Assembly (NCBI GenBank): GCA_038501625.1
Contig: JAZAYU010000062.1
Span: forward strand, 1,798,001-1,862,000
Source: Corbicula japonica
Taxonomy: Eukaryota; Mollusca; Bivalvia; Venerida; Cyrenidae
Direction: 5' to 3'
Length of the DNA: 64,000 bases
Positions within the stretch are counted from its first letter, which is position 1. The number at the start of each line of letters is the position of its first letter. The notes beneath the pieces are model-generated. The model searched no databases, was not told where the DNA came from, and saw only the letters and a list, made by a program, of their open reading frames with translations. This document shows positions 12,152-21,800 of the stretch, piece by piece. Made by a program: the position numbers and the translations under genes.

Positions 12152-12243
12152 CGCCCAATGGGGGACTCGAACCCCCGACCCTCAGATGTCTGAGTGAATT
12201 CAGCCTTAAAAGTCTGATGCTCTACCGACTGAGCTAACCGGGC
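12152..12243 (-). tRNA. tRNA-Lys(UUU), intron-containing
   Basis: Consensus gene with the same flank variant as the copy at 11293. Confidence 0.93.
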
Positions 12244-12568
12244 ACGTATGGGCATTACTAATAAACCGATAAGTGTTTTTTGACCTTTTAGCTGCTGACG
12301 AATTACTGTCAGCCACAATCGATTCCCGTAAAATGGAAAGTGATTACCGCCGACATTGGCCATGATCAACCAATTTTCGATTGTTGATATTGTGCTTATC
12401 GAGCCTAAATGTAACCTCCTCATCAGAATTTCTTGTTTAAACCGAGACATCTGATAAATGGCTGATGATTTAACACAATTTTACACGTTAAAATGATTTT
12501 TATTCTCCTCGGTAAAATTCACCATTTGAGAATTGTTTCACTCGTGTTTTCTACGCCAAAACACTGCA

Positions 12569-12641
12569 AGGCTCCAGAGGGGATCGAACCCTCGACCTCC
12601 TGTTTACTAGACAGGCGCCCTAGCCACTGAGCTATGGAGCC
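12569..12641 (-). tRNA. tRNA-Thr(AGU)
   Basis: One D-stem change (GAGC to GGGC) gives a T-G wobble pair; the fold is kept. Last gene before the 7.7-kb insert. Confidence 0.88.
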
Positions 12642-13204
12642 CTTTTTGCTGTCGTGAAAGATTATTTCAATTTTTCTACTTTTTCAAAAGCACGTTCGCA
12701 ATCGATACAAATACATAATAGTTTTCTTGTTTCGGTAATAGTTTTCTTTAAATAATCGAATGCCAGATATAAATAGTATCGTTAGTCTACCGGCCTTCGC
12801 GAATCCCAAACTGTTTTGTCGTAAACAGGTTTTCATTTTATCCCGTTATGTAGCACTTGAGGGAAAACTCAACATACTATCGATTAATGTTATGCCCTAT
12901 AATTTACTGGTAAGTTACGTCACCTTTTATAGTTTTGAGCGACGGAAAAAATAACGAGAATTGTAAAAAGGATTCTGAGTTTTGAGGGCGAAAAAAAAAT
13001 TGAAATAAAAAAAAGGAGAGAGTACCAGAAAAAAAAACTGTCATAAATTATGACATGAAAACGAGTTTGTCCAAAAACTGAGTCAGGCAGGACTCCGCCT
13101 TATCTATACTATAATCGGCGATGACCAATAAAGTTATTTATCTGTGTCCTAGATACGCACCTTACAAAGGTAATTAGGTTAATGACACCCAAACCCAAAA
13201 AGTC

Positions 13205-13225
13205 ACGTGCTTATATAAGCCAATC
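13205..13225 (+). promoter_or_regulatory. Possible promoter: CACGTG plus TATA box
   Basis: CACGTG (13204-13209) is followed at once by TTATATAAG (13211-13219). GGAAGT/ACTTCC-type sites lie 25-60 bases downstream. The arrangement is promoter-like and would fire rightward, away from the minus-strand frames, but no substantial plus-strand frame follows. A 28-codon frame at 13237-13323 starts too close to the TATA box to be convincing. Confidence 0.35.
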
Positions 13226-13432
13226 GAAAAAGAGTAATGGCGGCACTTCCTGTTAACAAAAAACCGGAAGTTGAAACTAACGAAGATATTTTTCTCAATT
13301 TTAAAGGATTGAGAATATTATGAACGTATTTTCACTCAAAATTGAATGAAGAAGAAAATAAAATCCTTTATACGCAAAATTGACATATGAAGTTTCGTTA
13401 ACTGTTCTACGAACTTTGAGAGCATTTTCCTC

Positions 13433-13698
13433 TCTCTGCTGAGTTTTTTTTCGTGCGGTTTTTAGGGAGTTTCTTTTTGGTGACTGAAAATTGTCAGTTC
13501 ATATTCCTGATTTCTGTTGCTGAGTTTTTTTTTCGTGCGGTTTTTAGGAAGTTTCTTTTTGGTGACTGAAAATTGTCAGTTCATATTCCTGATTTCTGTA
13601 ACATTTTTCTAGTTAGAGGGGAAAAATAATACTCCTTTACTTGTTGGTTTTTTTTTTGTGGCGACTGAAAATAGTCAATTCATATTCCTGATTTCATT
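13433..13698. repeat. Direct repeat of about 83 bp, 2 full copies plus a partial third
   Basis: Unit contains TCGTGCGGTTTTTAGG, TTTCTTTTTGGTGACTGAAA and GTCAGTTCATATTCCTGATT. Copies at about 13433-13517 and 13518-13599 are near identical. A diverged partial copy lies at 13648-13698. It is non-coding and sits downstream (3') of the minus-strand gene cluster. The remainder of 12929-14200 is AT-rich with no supported gene. Confidence 0.85.
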
Positions 13699-14035
13699 TC
13701 TTTGTTGTGAGAAATAACCTCACTCATTATACTCCTAAAACTGAACTACCGTAAAGAAAGAAAAACAGAAGAAAATTCATACATTTCAAATACAAATTTT
13801 TATTTTGAATGATTGGTGTTTATAATCATTAACAACAATATATACATATATATATATAACATATATACTAAAAAACAATAGAAGATTAAACAACAAGAAA
13901 GCATATAATATATACTACAACACTAAAAAAAACGTATAATTGTTTCTTTTCTCAGTTTTTCTCAATTCTACTCAAACAGAGAATTGATTTTCCACAATCC
14001 ATCTTAAACAAATAACAGAATTTCACAGTCCTTAA

Positions 14036-14195
14036 CTGAAAACCACATAAATTGTCTTTTACTCAAGTACAAACAAACACAGAAAATTTTATTTACACTA
14101 TTTACACTATTTTACCACAATTTTCTCAGTCCAACTGAAAAACCACATAAAATGTCTGTACTAAACACACACGAAAATTTTATTTACAAAATTGC
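14036..14195. repeat. Two-copy direct repeat carrying polyadenylation signals
   Basis: AACTGAAAAACCACATAAA..TTTTATTTACA occurs twice (from about 14036 and about 14124). On the minus strand each copy includes AATAAA; the one at 14179-14184 lies 22 bases after the stop codon of the 79-residue frame. Confidence 0.7.
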
Positions 14196-14205
14196 AACAA
14201 ATTAA

Positions 14206-14445
14206 TCAGTTTTCCTGTTTTTGTTTTTTCGATTGTCTTTTAGCGGGAGCTTTTCGTTTCGTCTCCCTTTTTGCTGGAACTTTGGGTACAATGAATTCGG
14301 CATTTTGTTGAGAAGTAGAACAGCCAGAAACGCTTTGCCTAGCATTGTGTTTCTTTGGACTGCTCTCCTGGTCTTCAGGGTTCGTTTCATAATCTTCAAA
14401 TTGTGGAGTGTAAAGGGGCGTTTTAGGTGTAAAATTTCTTGACAT
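14206..14445 (-). CDS. Unrecognised small basic protein, 79 residues
   Basis: ATG at 14445, stop at 14206. I do not recognise it. The first half is rich in Pro, Thr and acidic residues (TPKTPLYTPQ..). The last 25 residues are strongly basic (KRETKRKAPAKRQSKKQKQ), suggesting nuclear localisation or nucleic-acid binding (inference). It starts 11 bases after the stop of the large upstream frame, so the two probably share a transcript or a polyadenylation site. A minus-strand AATAAA at 14184-14179 fits the 3' end. It could be a C-terminal exon of the upstream gene, but both frames have their own start and stop. Confidence 0.55.
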   Translation of the reverse strand: MSRNFTPKTPLYTPQFEDYETNPEDQESSPKKHNARQSVSGCSTSQQNAEFIVPKVPAKRETKRKAPAKRQSKKQKQEN

Positions 14446-14456
14446 TTGTAATAAAT

Positions 14457-16778
14457 TTAAAAACCTTTATTACCACCTTTTAGGTCAAACGCGGATGGCA
14501 ATCCTGCGGGCTTCTCTTTATCCTCCTTGACACCAGACAAAATATCTCTAGTCTTGCTTACAGTAAATGAATGCCCGGAAAACGAGACCGCATACAAATC
14601 TGCTTTGGTCAGGTTTTCGTTGGCGAGTTCTTTCATGAAAGCCTCTGTTTCATTGAGGAAACAACTTTGACAATACTTCGCAACCAGTTTTCTCTCTGAC
14701 GCGATCATAGGACCGTACTTTACCTGTTCCTTTTTACAACAGACACAAATGGCTTTGTCGGCCGCGATTTGGCGCATAACCTCGGTGGGACCTTTAATCC
14801 TTTTTCTGTACGCGGCCTGTTCCCTGATTCGTCTCTTCGTGCCACCACCGGTAAGCTCTAAGACCAGGGCTACGATCCTAACTGCGGCCATCTCAGACCA
14901 GGACATGAGTTCGGGCGAGTTTTTAGCCGCTTCTACTAACCTGTTATGTATTGATACTATTCTGGTGTCAATGTCATAATTGATGCATTTCAACCCTTCT
15001 TCCTTCAATTCTTCTTCACTCTTCTCATATTTCTCACAGTTCATGGCGGCCAATTCGGGCGAGTACATGGGCATCCATGTGAGGTAATACATAAACTCCT
15101 GTGGAGTTATAAACTTCAGGAGTTTTGCATCCTCACAATCTATATTGAAACCCTGTAACTTCTGCCAATAACCATAAAATTGGTGGTTTGGATCCACGTC
15201 TTCAAATTTAGGCATACAGAAATTTACTTTGTTATTACCGTTAGGAACGGTTTTCATGACTAAATCCAGTTGCCCAAGAAATTTATTAAAATCTTTAGTG
15301 TTTTTACCACAAATTGGGTTCGCACACACTAAGGACCTACCTTCTGTTAAACTTTTTGTCATGTTTGTCAACACGTCCAATTTATGTTGCACCGCTTTGA
15401 ATTCAGCTTTAGTTGGCGCAACAACTTCTTTCATTTTCATGACGGCTGTAACCATTCTACTTGTACTCTCTTTTTCATTGGTTCCTTGTTGTTGTTTTAA
15501 TTGTTCTAGCAAATCCTTCATAAACCTTACCTGAATATTATTAGCTTCGTCTCCTGATAAGGTTGGAACCTGTGTTTTTGACGGTGCATAAGTTGGTGCA
15601 TTTTCACCAACAGCCTGTTTTTTGTGAGGGGGAGAGGCGGTCTCAACATGTTCCTCAGAGTTAGAACGTTTAACAGGCTCATTATTTCGTCTGTATTGAC
15701 GTTTTTCCCGGTCAAAAACCATCAAAGGCTTACCTGTAGGTTTTGCAGCCGTTGGTTTCTCCACCGTTTTTGCTACAAGTTTTGTATACTTAATGTTATG
15801 TTGTATCTGACGGCCACCATTATCATCATCATCATCATCATCATCATTTTTATCATCATCATCTTCTTCTTCCGAAGAAGAAGACGAAGAAGAAGATGAG
15901 TAATACGAATTGTCCGAATCTGAATTATCATCGTCTTCTTCGGGTTTTGAAAAAACAACTTCACTTACCTTATTTTCCATTGAGGATTTCCTTTTGGGAG
16001 CCTTAGTACTACTACGCGGTGGTGGCATCTTTATTTCTTCCTCAAATTCACTCTCACTATCGCTACTGACTACGTGAATTTCGTTTTCTGTAAAACAGTT
16101 TTCGTTTTTGGTGTCATTTGTCAACGAATTTATGATCGCGTCGTTCTGATCGACTGGTTGCGAGATATTGTCATCTTCTGTTACAAATTGATCCAAATAG
16201 TTGGCGTTAGCCACTTGAGTATTTATGGATTCTATGCTATGGACAGCGGCTTCGGTCTCTTCGTAAGAACCCGCGCAATAATTGCCATTAACGTTTGTAG
16301 AAGAAGAAGGGACATAAACAGTTGCCATTAACATATCAGATTCGCCGCTGTTTTCCACGGACTTAGATTCTGCGATTCTTTGTCCGTCTAAAACAGCGTC
16401 ACTCTCAACCCGTTCCGCATTATCACCACTATAAGAGGGTGAGGGAGACTTTGCTTTCTTTTCAGACTTTGACCGTTTCCCTTTAGGAGAATCTAGTGTT
16501 TGGTATTCCTCTGAGGAATCTAACTGTGGTTGTTGTGAGTGTTTTCTAAACTCTTGAACCATCATAAAAAAATTAACGCATAATTTCTCATCAAAGCCAC
16601 TCCACATATTTTCACCAAACACGTTTCCATCATAAACGAAAAAGTCCGCTTCGGACTTCATTCTCGATCTAAACGTGTTCTCTAAAATTTCTAAACTTTC
16701 GCTAAATTCTTTTTTGTTTGATGAGCTCCATGAATCTGCAGCATCCCTATAACGGTACGCCTTGGTAAGCATACCCAT
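14457..16778 (-). CDS. Unrecognised large protein with Ser/Asp tract and cysteine cluster, about 773 residues
   Basis: The open frame extends from just after a TGA near 16838 to 14457. The first ATG is at 16778 (in-frame TTG at 16805). No family recognised. In order: an N-terminal region with Trp and Phe residues; a Ser/Lys-rich linker; near residues 285-330 a Ser-Glu-Asp tract encoded by TCATCATCA-type repeats on the plus strand (SSSSSSSSSEEEDDDD then eight Asp); a Lys/Pro-rich linker; CANPICG near residue 500; and a C-terminal domain with ICVCC about 92 residues from the end and CQSC some 22 residues later, a possible zinc site. No helicase, polymerase, integrase or capsid motif is visible. 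The frame overlaps the 3' end of the next frame upstream (stop at 16798) in a different phase. No stop codon in 773 codons argues for recent or present selection. It could be a viral early or regulatory protein or a domesticated gene. Confidence 0.6.
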   Translation of the reverse strand: MGMLTKAYRYRDAADSWSSSNKKEFSESLEILENTFRSRMKSEADFFVYDGNVFGENMWSGFDEKLCVNFFMMVQEFRKHSQQPQLDSSEEYQTLDSPKGKRSKSEKKAKSPSPSYSGDNAERVESDAVLDGQRIAESKSVENSGESDMLMATVYVPSSSTNVNGNYCAGSYEETEAAVHSIESINTQVANANYLDQFVTEDDNISQPVDQNDAIINSLTNDTKNENCFTENEIHVVSSDSESEFEEEIKMPPPRSSTKAPKRKSSMENKVSEVVFSKPEEDDDNSDSDNSYYSSSSSSSSSEEEDDDDKNDDDDDDDDNGGRQIQHNIKYTKLVAKTVEKPTAAKPTGKPLMVFDREKRQYRRNNEPVKRSNSEEHVETASPPHKKQAVGENAPTYAPSKTQVPTLSGDEANNIQVRFMKDLLEQLKQQQGTNEKESTSRMVTAVMKMKEVVAPTKAEFKAVQHKLDVLTNMTKSLTEGRSLVCANPICGKNTKDFNKFLGQLDLVMKTVPNGNNKVNFCMPKFEDVDPNHQFYGYWQKLQGFNIDCEDAKLLKFITPQEFMYYLTWMPMYSPELAAMNCEKYEKSEEELKEEGLKCINYDIDTRIVSIHNRLVEAAKNSPELMSWSEMAAVRIVALVLELTGGGTKRRIREQAAYRKRIKGPTEVMRQIAADKAICVCCKKEQVKYGPMIASERKLVAKYCQSCFLNETEAFMKELANENLTKADLYAVSFSGHSFTVSKTRDILSGVKEDKEKPAGLPSAFDLKGGNKGF

Positions 16779-16797
16779 TATCTGAGTGAACTGCGAT

Positions 16798-17722
16798 TCA
16801 GACAAGTGTAGCGGATTTTTTTCTGGAAAAGCTCATACGGATGATGAGCGCCCACAGAACGGCCGACGCATTGTATAAAAAGGGCGGATTGGAGTTACTA
16901 AAATACGCGTCAAACTGTTGTTTGTGACTCCAGAATTCCTTTCGCACTCTTTTCCAGAGCGAACTAGTTTCGAACGCTCTTTCATCACAAACATCAGCCT
17001 GACTAGTATTTGTGTCCACCATCAAAGCAAAACACTCCACAATTTGACGTAGAGCTTTCAACACTTTTTTGAAATCCTCTTCGTTAAATTGTCGAGTGTA
17101 ATCACAGGTAAAACACTCCATCAACCATACAATTAACAAACGGCTCTTAAATCCAAACAGTTGGACTGCTTGTACTAAATCACTCGAATAGTCCTTAAAA
17201 ATTCTATCTTTTAGCTTTTCCATATACCTAGCAGAATGCGCATCTCCCATGCTATCCTTAAACCAGTTTGCATGGTCACCTACAAAAGCTCTGATAATTA
17301 AACTTAAGTTTGGCGAAACCACCATTTCTTCTGTAACGTACACATTGGCTTGCTCATACCAATAGTCGAACCGTTCCCTAACCCAAGTAGCGCAGTCTTT
17401 AGCTTCATGCCCATCTCCATAATTCTGCTCCAGAGTGAGGAGGGACATTGCTGTGCGGAAGTATTTCTTCCTGTATGTCTATATAAAAAAACAGACAAAA
17501 AACCCACTATAAGTTACAAGATTTAAAACTCAAACAGTTGATTTTAGGTTTTAGCGAAATAAAACTTAGAATTTTACTATTCGTAACAAAAACAGTATAA
17601 ATAAAGTTGTAGTTTTTACTTTAAAGATTATTTAATGGAAACGTTAAAGGCAAACAAAGAAAAAAAATACTTACAACATCATCAAAATTTTTGGTTGATT
17701 TTCCTACACCTTTGGAACTCAT
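16798..17722 (-). CDS. Unrecognised protein, about 242 residues, probably spliced
   Basis: The main frame has ATG at 17448 and TGA at 16800-16798 (216 codons). The frame is open upstream to a good acceptor (TTTTTTATATAG, exon from 17478). A 16-codon exon at 17675-17722 begins with ATG after an ATTTTTTAG acceptor and ends at GTAAGT. Its phase joins exactly. The predicted protein is alpha-helical in character and rich in Trp, Phe and Tyr (WVRERFDYWYEQAN), with two Cys in MECFTCDYTRQF. No signal peptide or obvious membrane segment. No family recognised. The 3' end has a run of seven A just before the stop, where the overlapping large frame takes over. The intron marks it as a nuclear gene or nuclear virus. 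Confidence 0.6.
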
Positions 17723-17846
17723 ACTTGTGGGTTTTTTTAAGGGGGACTTCTTAACAGTTTTTCTCTCAAAACTAAAAAATAAAAAAAAACAGTTTTAATA
17801 TAATACAATAAAACACAAACAAGAAATGTTACAATTTTCACAAAAT

Positions 17847-18371
17847 TTATTTCACATATTTTTTTACACAACTTGTTGGTAATTTTCGTTTTTTTTTAGT
17901 TTCTGTATAACAGTTCTCTAAACATTTTAAAAATCGACCAAATAGACCATGGTCAAAAAACATTGCTGATAACAAATCGTGTCCGACTTCCCAGAAGCCA
18001 TTTTTAACACTGGCTAGATGTTCAGCCAAACTAATAAGTGTGCTATTCATCATATAATAATCTAACAGCACTATCATGATTCTAATATCATACTGTTCAC
18101 ATAAGTAGTTCATAAAAATGTCCATCCTAGACATATCTTCAAAAAAACACAACACATCCACTCGAAACGCTTCTTGGTCGATATATTCCAATGGATGCAA
18201 TGCCATGTGAAGGGTTTCAAGAACACTGTCCTTTAAAATCAACACTTTGTTTTCAACATCATACATTTCTGGATGCAATTCTAGTGCGGTTGAGAAATAT
18301 TTTGACCTCGAAACCAAACTGTCAATACATTCAATTTTACAATAAAATTCATTTTCGTAAATTGAATTCAT
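17847..18371 (-). CDS. Unrecognised protein, 174 residues
   Basis: ATG at 18371. The stop codon overlaps an AATAAA (AAATAAATT at 17850-17842), so coding and polyadenylation signal coincide, a compact arrangement typical of viral or selfish elements. The sequence is hydrophobic and acidic with a basic tail (TKKKRKLP), a possible nuclear localisation signal. Several Cys and Met clusters; no known motif. It is first of the four minus-strand frames. Upstream (18372-18790) is AT-rich with a short duplicated segment, TTTAACAGATTTTAACGC, at about 18450 and 18478, which may be promoter or 5' UTR. Confidence 0.55.
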   Translation of the reverse strand: MNSIYENEFYCKIECIDSLVSRSKYFSTALELHPEMYDVENKVLILKDSVLETLHMALHPLEYIDQEAFRVDVLCFFEDMSRMDIFMNYLCEQYDIRIMIVLLDYYMMNSTLISLAEHLASVKNGFWEVGHDLLSAMFFDHGLFGRFLKCLENCYTETKKKRKLPTSCVKKYVK

Positions 18372-18799
18372 TGTAAATCAAAAAGAAAAATAAAATGAGT
18401 TGAAAATTACTTTTAGTTCGTAATAGTCCACCAAAACACATCTTCTTCTTTAACAGATTTTAACGCTCCTCTTCTCTTTAACAGATTTTAACGCACGTCA
18501 ACAGGGTAACTGCACCAACGCTCAAACTGCACTAACGATGTTCTCTAACAAACTAATCTGAAAAATAAATAGTAACCAAAAACTTAACAAACCGGAAATA
18601 TAATCAAACCGACTTTCCAGGGTTAAACGCTGTCTTTACAAACGTTGTAACTAATGAATGGCTACACAAACTATTTGCATTTAAAATCATCTTAAAAATG
18701 AACATTTACGCCTAGAATTGGAATATACCTAGTAAAGTTGAAACAACACGACCTAGACGTTGGACCTGTAAATAAATGTGCACATTAAGTATAGATGTG

Positions 18800-20592
18800 G
18801 AGCATAAATGATTATTACAAATTATTTTATTTTACATCCATGATTGCCTGCATGTCTGAATATCTGAACTTTTCAATTTAAAGATTGTCGTTTTAATTAA
18901 TAATATTTTAATTAAATTTGAGATATGTAACAAGTCTGATATGAAGACACTGATTAGTAAATATATGGCATGTTGGGTATAAAACACAAACTGAAGCCAT
19001 ATATATGAATATTTAATAATAATATAATTTATTGTTCTTAATTGGTTCAATTACTGAATCAAAATCATTTTATTATGGCGAGAAATGAAGCCTTATCTGG
19101 TAATTAAACTTACCTACGCTCGTTCAGGGACTGAATCCATCTAAGAAGGGGGCAATGTAACGGCCATACCAACTTCATTCCTCTTTGGGACCCGTACGAA
19201 ATATTCGGATATGTCTATCCGAATTACCCGACCATTTCGGATACTCGTTTTCTACATTAAACTGTCAGTTTATTAGGATTTGCCTCGATAGACCGTTAGT
19301 TCAACCTATGCCAAGTTTCTCTGCAGCGTTATTCCATGAGATAATCATATTTTGTTCATTTAAATCAATATAGTATTTGCCAATTATCAGACCGGAAACA
19401 TGCCTGCAAAATACAAGAATTTAGCGTAGCCCGGTACATGCCGTACGGCTTGGGCAGACACTGTGCGCGAGACGTCCGGCTTAAGGCAATGACGTCACTA
19501 GACTTTGGCAATCGCCTTGCGCGTGATGTCCGGCTTTGGCAATGACGTCATTTAGCCATTGCCTAAGCGCGGGGTATATAAACTCGGCGAAATTTTGCCA
19601 GGTCGTCACTTTCTGGCTATACTGCAAGCCATTAACTTCAAAACAGCATAAGCCATTTCTTGGCAGTTTAATGATTATAAGCCATTCTCTGGCTGGATAT
19701 CCTTATATCATATAATGTTGGCACTCTCGCCTGAATCAAGAAAGGTATATTGTCTCAGATTTTGATTATTATAACCTATAACTGTTGTTAAATTATATGA
19801 CAGTTTGGCAGTTTTGCCCAAGTATACCCTTGTTCTTATAAGCCATTTCTTGGCTAAAAACCTCAGTACCCATTGATAATTATTATGTGTTAATACAAAT
19901 AATTTAATTCCCCACAACACCATCAATTTGGAATAATACCATTTAATTTCACAATAAATCAGTAACAATATAAAATAGTGTTTCAAGTTCCAAAACTTAT
20001 CCAGTGTCCCATAAATTACAACTTGGTTCCAGTTTAAATTTCATTACTGATTGCCATTACAGTGTTTATGCCATATTACGGAATCAGTATAAATTATATT
20101 ACCAATATGAGTTAACAGTATTTCCAGAACCAATAATTAATTATCAGTACCAGATTCCAGTAATTCCATTACCAGTAACACAAGTTCCAGTTGCCATACC
20201 AGTAATTCCAGTACCAGTACCACAGAGGAATCGGTGATAAATTATCAGAGTAAATCACCGCATTAAACGTCTCTTTTCACTTATTCTCTGGGGTGACTTT
20301 AACAAGACGAGGTTCAATCAAAGACGAGGTTCAATTGCAGACGAGGTTCTAAGATGAGGCACAGACGAGGTTCTTAGACGAGGCTCAATCTCTGACGAGG
20401 CTTACCAGAAAAACTTACTAACTTGAATTTTGTTGTATATATTTTAATTGAATAAATTAGTGTTGAATTTTATTTCAGCATTTGTCGAGTATCTTCCATT
20501 TATTAAACTATTTTGTGTCTACGTGTGTTCGAACAGAACCCACGTTAAAATATTGAGGCGTGTACGGGATTGCAGACCCCGCCTGCGTTTCA
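18800..20592 (+). mobile_element. 3' end of a Ty3/Gypsy LTR retrotransposon with its LTR
   Basis: The polyprotein C-terminus reads VQGLNPSKKGAM then TAA, the usual Ty3/Gypsy ending that overlaps the LTR start. A purine-rich tract (AAGAAGGGGGCAA) lies directly before TGTAACGG at 19156, taken as the LTR start. The LTR carries a TATA box (19574-19580), repeated AAGCCATTTCTTGGC motifs, a string of ATTCCAGTACCAG repeats (about 20130-20222), AGACGAGGTTC repeats (about 20305-20405) and AATAAA near 20452. Its right end, near 20592, is fused directly to array sequence, so the 3' edge and target duplication are missing. Internal coding is absent. Confidence 0.65.
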
Positions 20593-20778
20593 ATATTGTG
20601 CTTATCGAGCCTAAATGTAACCTCCTCATCAGAATTTCTTGTTTAAACCGAGACATCTGATAAATGGCTGAATGATGATTAAACACAATTTTACACGTTA
20701 AAATGATTTTTATTCTCCTCGGTAAAATTCACCATTTGAGAATTGTTTCACTCGTGTTTTCTACGCCAAAACACTGCA

Positions 20779-20851
20779 AGGCTCCAGAGGGGATCGAACC
20801 CTCGACCTCCTGTTTACTAGACAGGCGCTCTAGCCACTGAGCTATGGAGCC
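20779..20851 (-). tRNA. tRNA-Thr(AGU)
   Basis: Consensus copy, first gene right of the 7.7-kb insert. Confidence 0.93.
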
Positions 20852-21216
20852 CTTTTTGCTGTCGTGAAAGATTATTTTAATTTTCTACTTTTTCAAAAGC
20901 ACGTTCGCAATCGAAACAAATACATAATAGTTTTCTTGTTTCGGTAATAGTTTTCTTTAAATAATCGAATGCCAGATATAAATAGTATCGTTAGTCTACC
21001 GGCCTTCGCGAATCCCAAACTGTTTTGTCGTAAACAGGTTTTCATTTTATCCCGTTATGTAGCACTTGAGGGAAAACTCAACATACTATCGATTAATGTT
21101 ATGCCCTATAATTTACTGGTAAGTTACGTCACCTTTTTTTATATATAGGTACAGTGTCACCTTTACACAGATCTGTCTCCATCGTGAGGCATTTGTGAAA
21201 AAGGGAAAAATAATTG

Positions 21217-21308
21217 CGCCCAATGGGGGACTCGAACCCCCGACCCTCAGATGTCTGAGTGAATTCAGCCTTAAAAGTCTGATGCTCTACCGACTGAGCT
21301 AACCGGGC
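21217..21308 (-). tRNA. tRNA-Lys(UUU), intron-containing
   Basis: Consensus copy. Confidence 0.93.
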
Positions 21309-21637
21309 ACGTATGGGCATTACTAATAAACCGATAAGTGCTTTTTGACCTTTTAGCTGCTGACGAATTACTGTCAGCCACAATCGATTTCCGTAAAATG
21401 GAAAGTGATTACCGCCGACATTGGCCATGATCAACCAATTTTCGATTGTTGATATTGTGCTTATCGAGCCTAAATGTAACCTCCTCATCAGAATTTCTTG
21501 TTTAAACCGAGACATCTGATAAATGGCTGAATGATGATTAAACACAATTTTACACGTTAAAATGATTTTTATTCTCCTCGGTAAAATTCACCATTTGAGA
21601 ATTGTTTCACTCGTGTTTTCTACGCCAAAACACTGCA

Positions 21638-21710
21638 AGGCTCCAGAGGGGATCGAACCCTCGACCTCCTGTTTACTAGACAGGCGCTCTAGCCACTGAG
21701 TTATGGAGCC
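21638..21710 (-). tRNA. tRNA-Thr(AGU), mutated at G10
   Basis: G10 is replaced by A (CCATAACTC), breaking the first D-stem pair and the A box; probably weakened or inactive. Confidence 0.8.
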
Positions 21711-21800
21711 CTTTTTGCTGTCGTGAAAGATTATTTCAATTTTTTCTACTTTTTCAAAAGCACGTTCGCAATCGATACAAATACATAATAGTTTTCTTGT

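Larger units (their letters stand above)
9791..12928 (-). repeat. tRNA array, segment 2 (about 3.7 units of 859 bp)
   Basis: Contains four tRNA-Thr and three tRNA-Lys genes in alternation. Spacing of equivalent bases is 859 (10434, 11293, 12152). It ends abruptly inside a unit in the sequence GTCACCTTTT. Confidence 0.95.
12929..20592. other. 7.7-kb composite insert in the tRNA array
   Basis: Replaces about 330 bp of a unit, including its tRNA-Lys gene, between GTCACCTTTT and ATATTGTGCTTATCG. No target duplication, so it is not a simple insertion. The left part (to about 18.8 kb) holds four packed minus-strand reading frames of unknown identity. The right part is a Ty3/Gypsy 3' end with its LTR. 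Confidence 0.8.
20593..21800 (-). repeat. tRNA array, segment 3 (1.4 units)
   Basis: Two tRNA-Thr genes and one tRNA-Lys. It ends precisely in CTTGT, with the rest of the unit (TTCGGTAATAG) resuming at 23948. Confidence 0.95.

Noticed and set aside
13237..13323. 28-codon plus-strand frame MAALPVNKKPEV
   Set aside because: Its ATG lies only about 20 bases after the TATA box, at the expected transcription start, so it is unlikely to be translated from that promoter.
15624..15964. Ile- and Arg-rich plus-strand frame and other frames over the Asp-codon repeat
   Set aside because: Shadows of the Ser/Asp tract in the large minus-strand frame.
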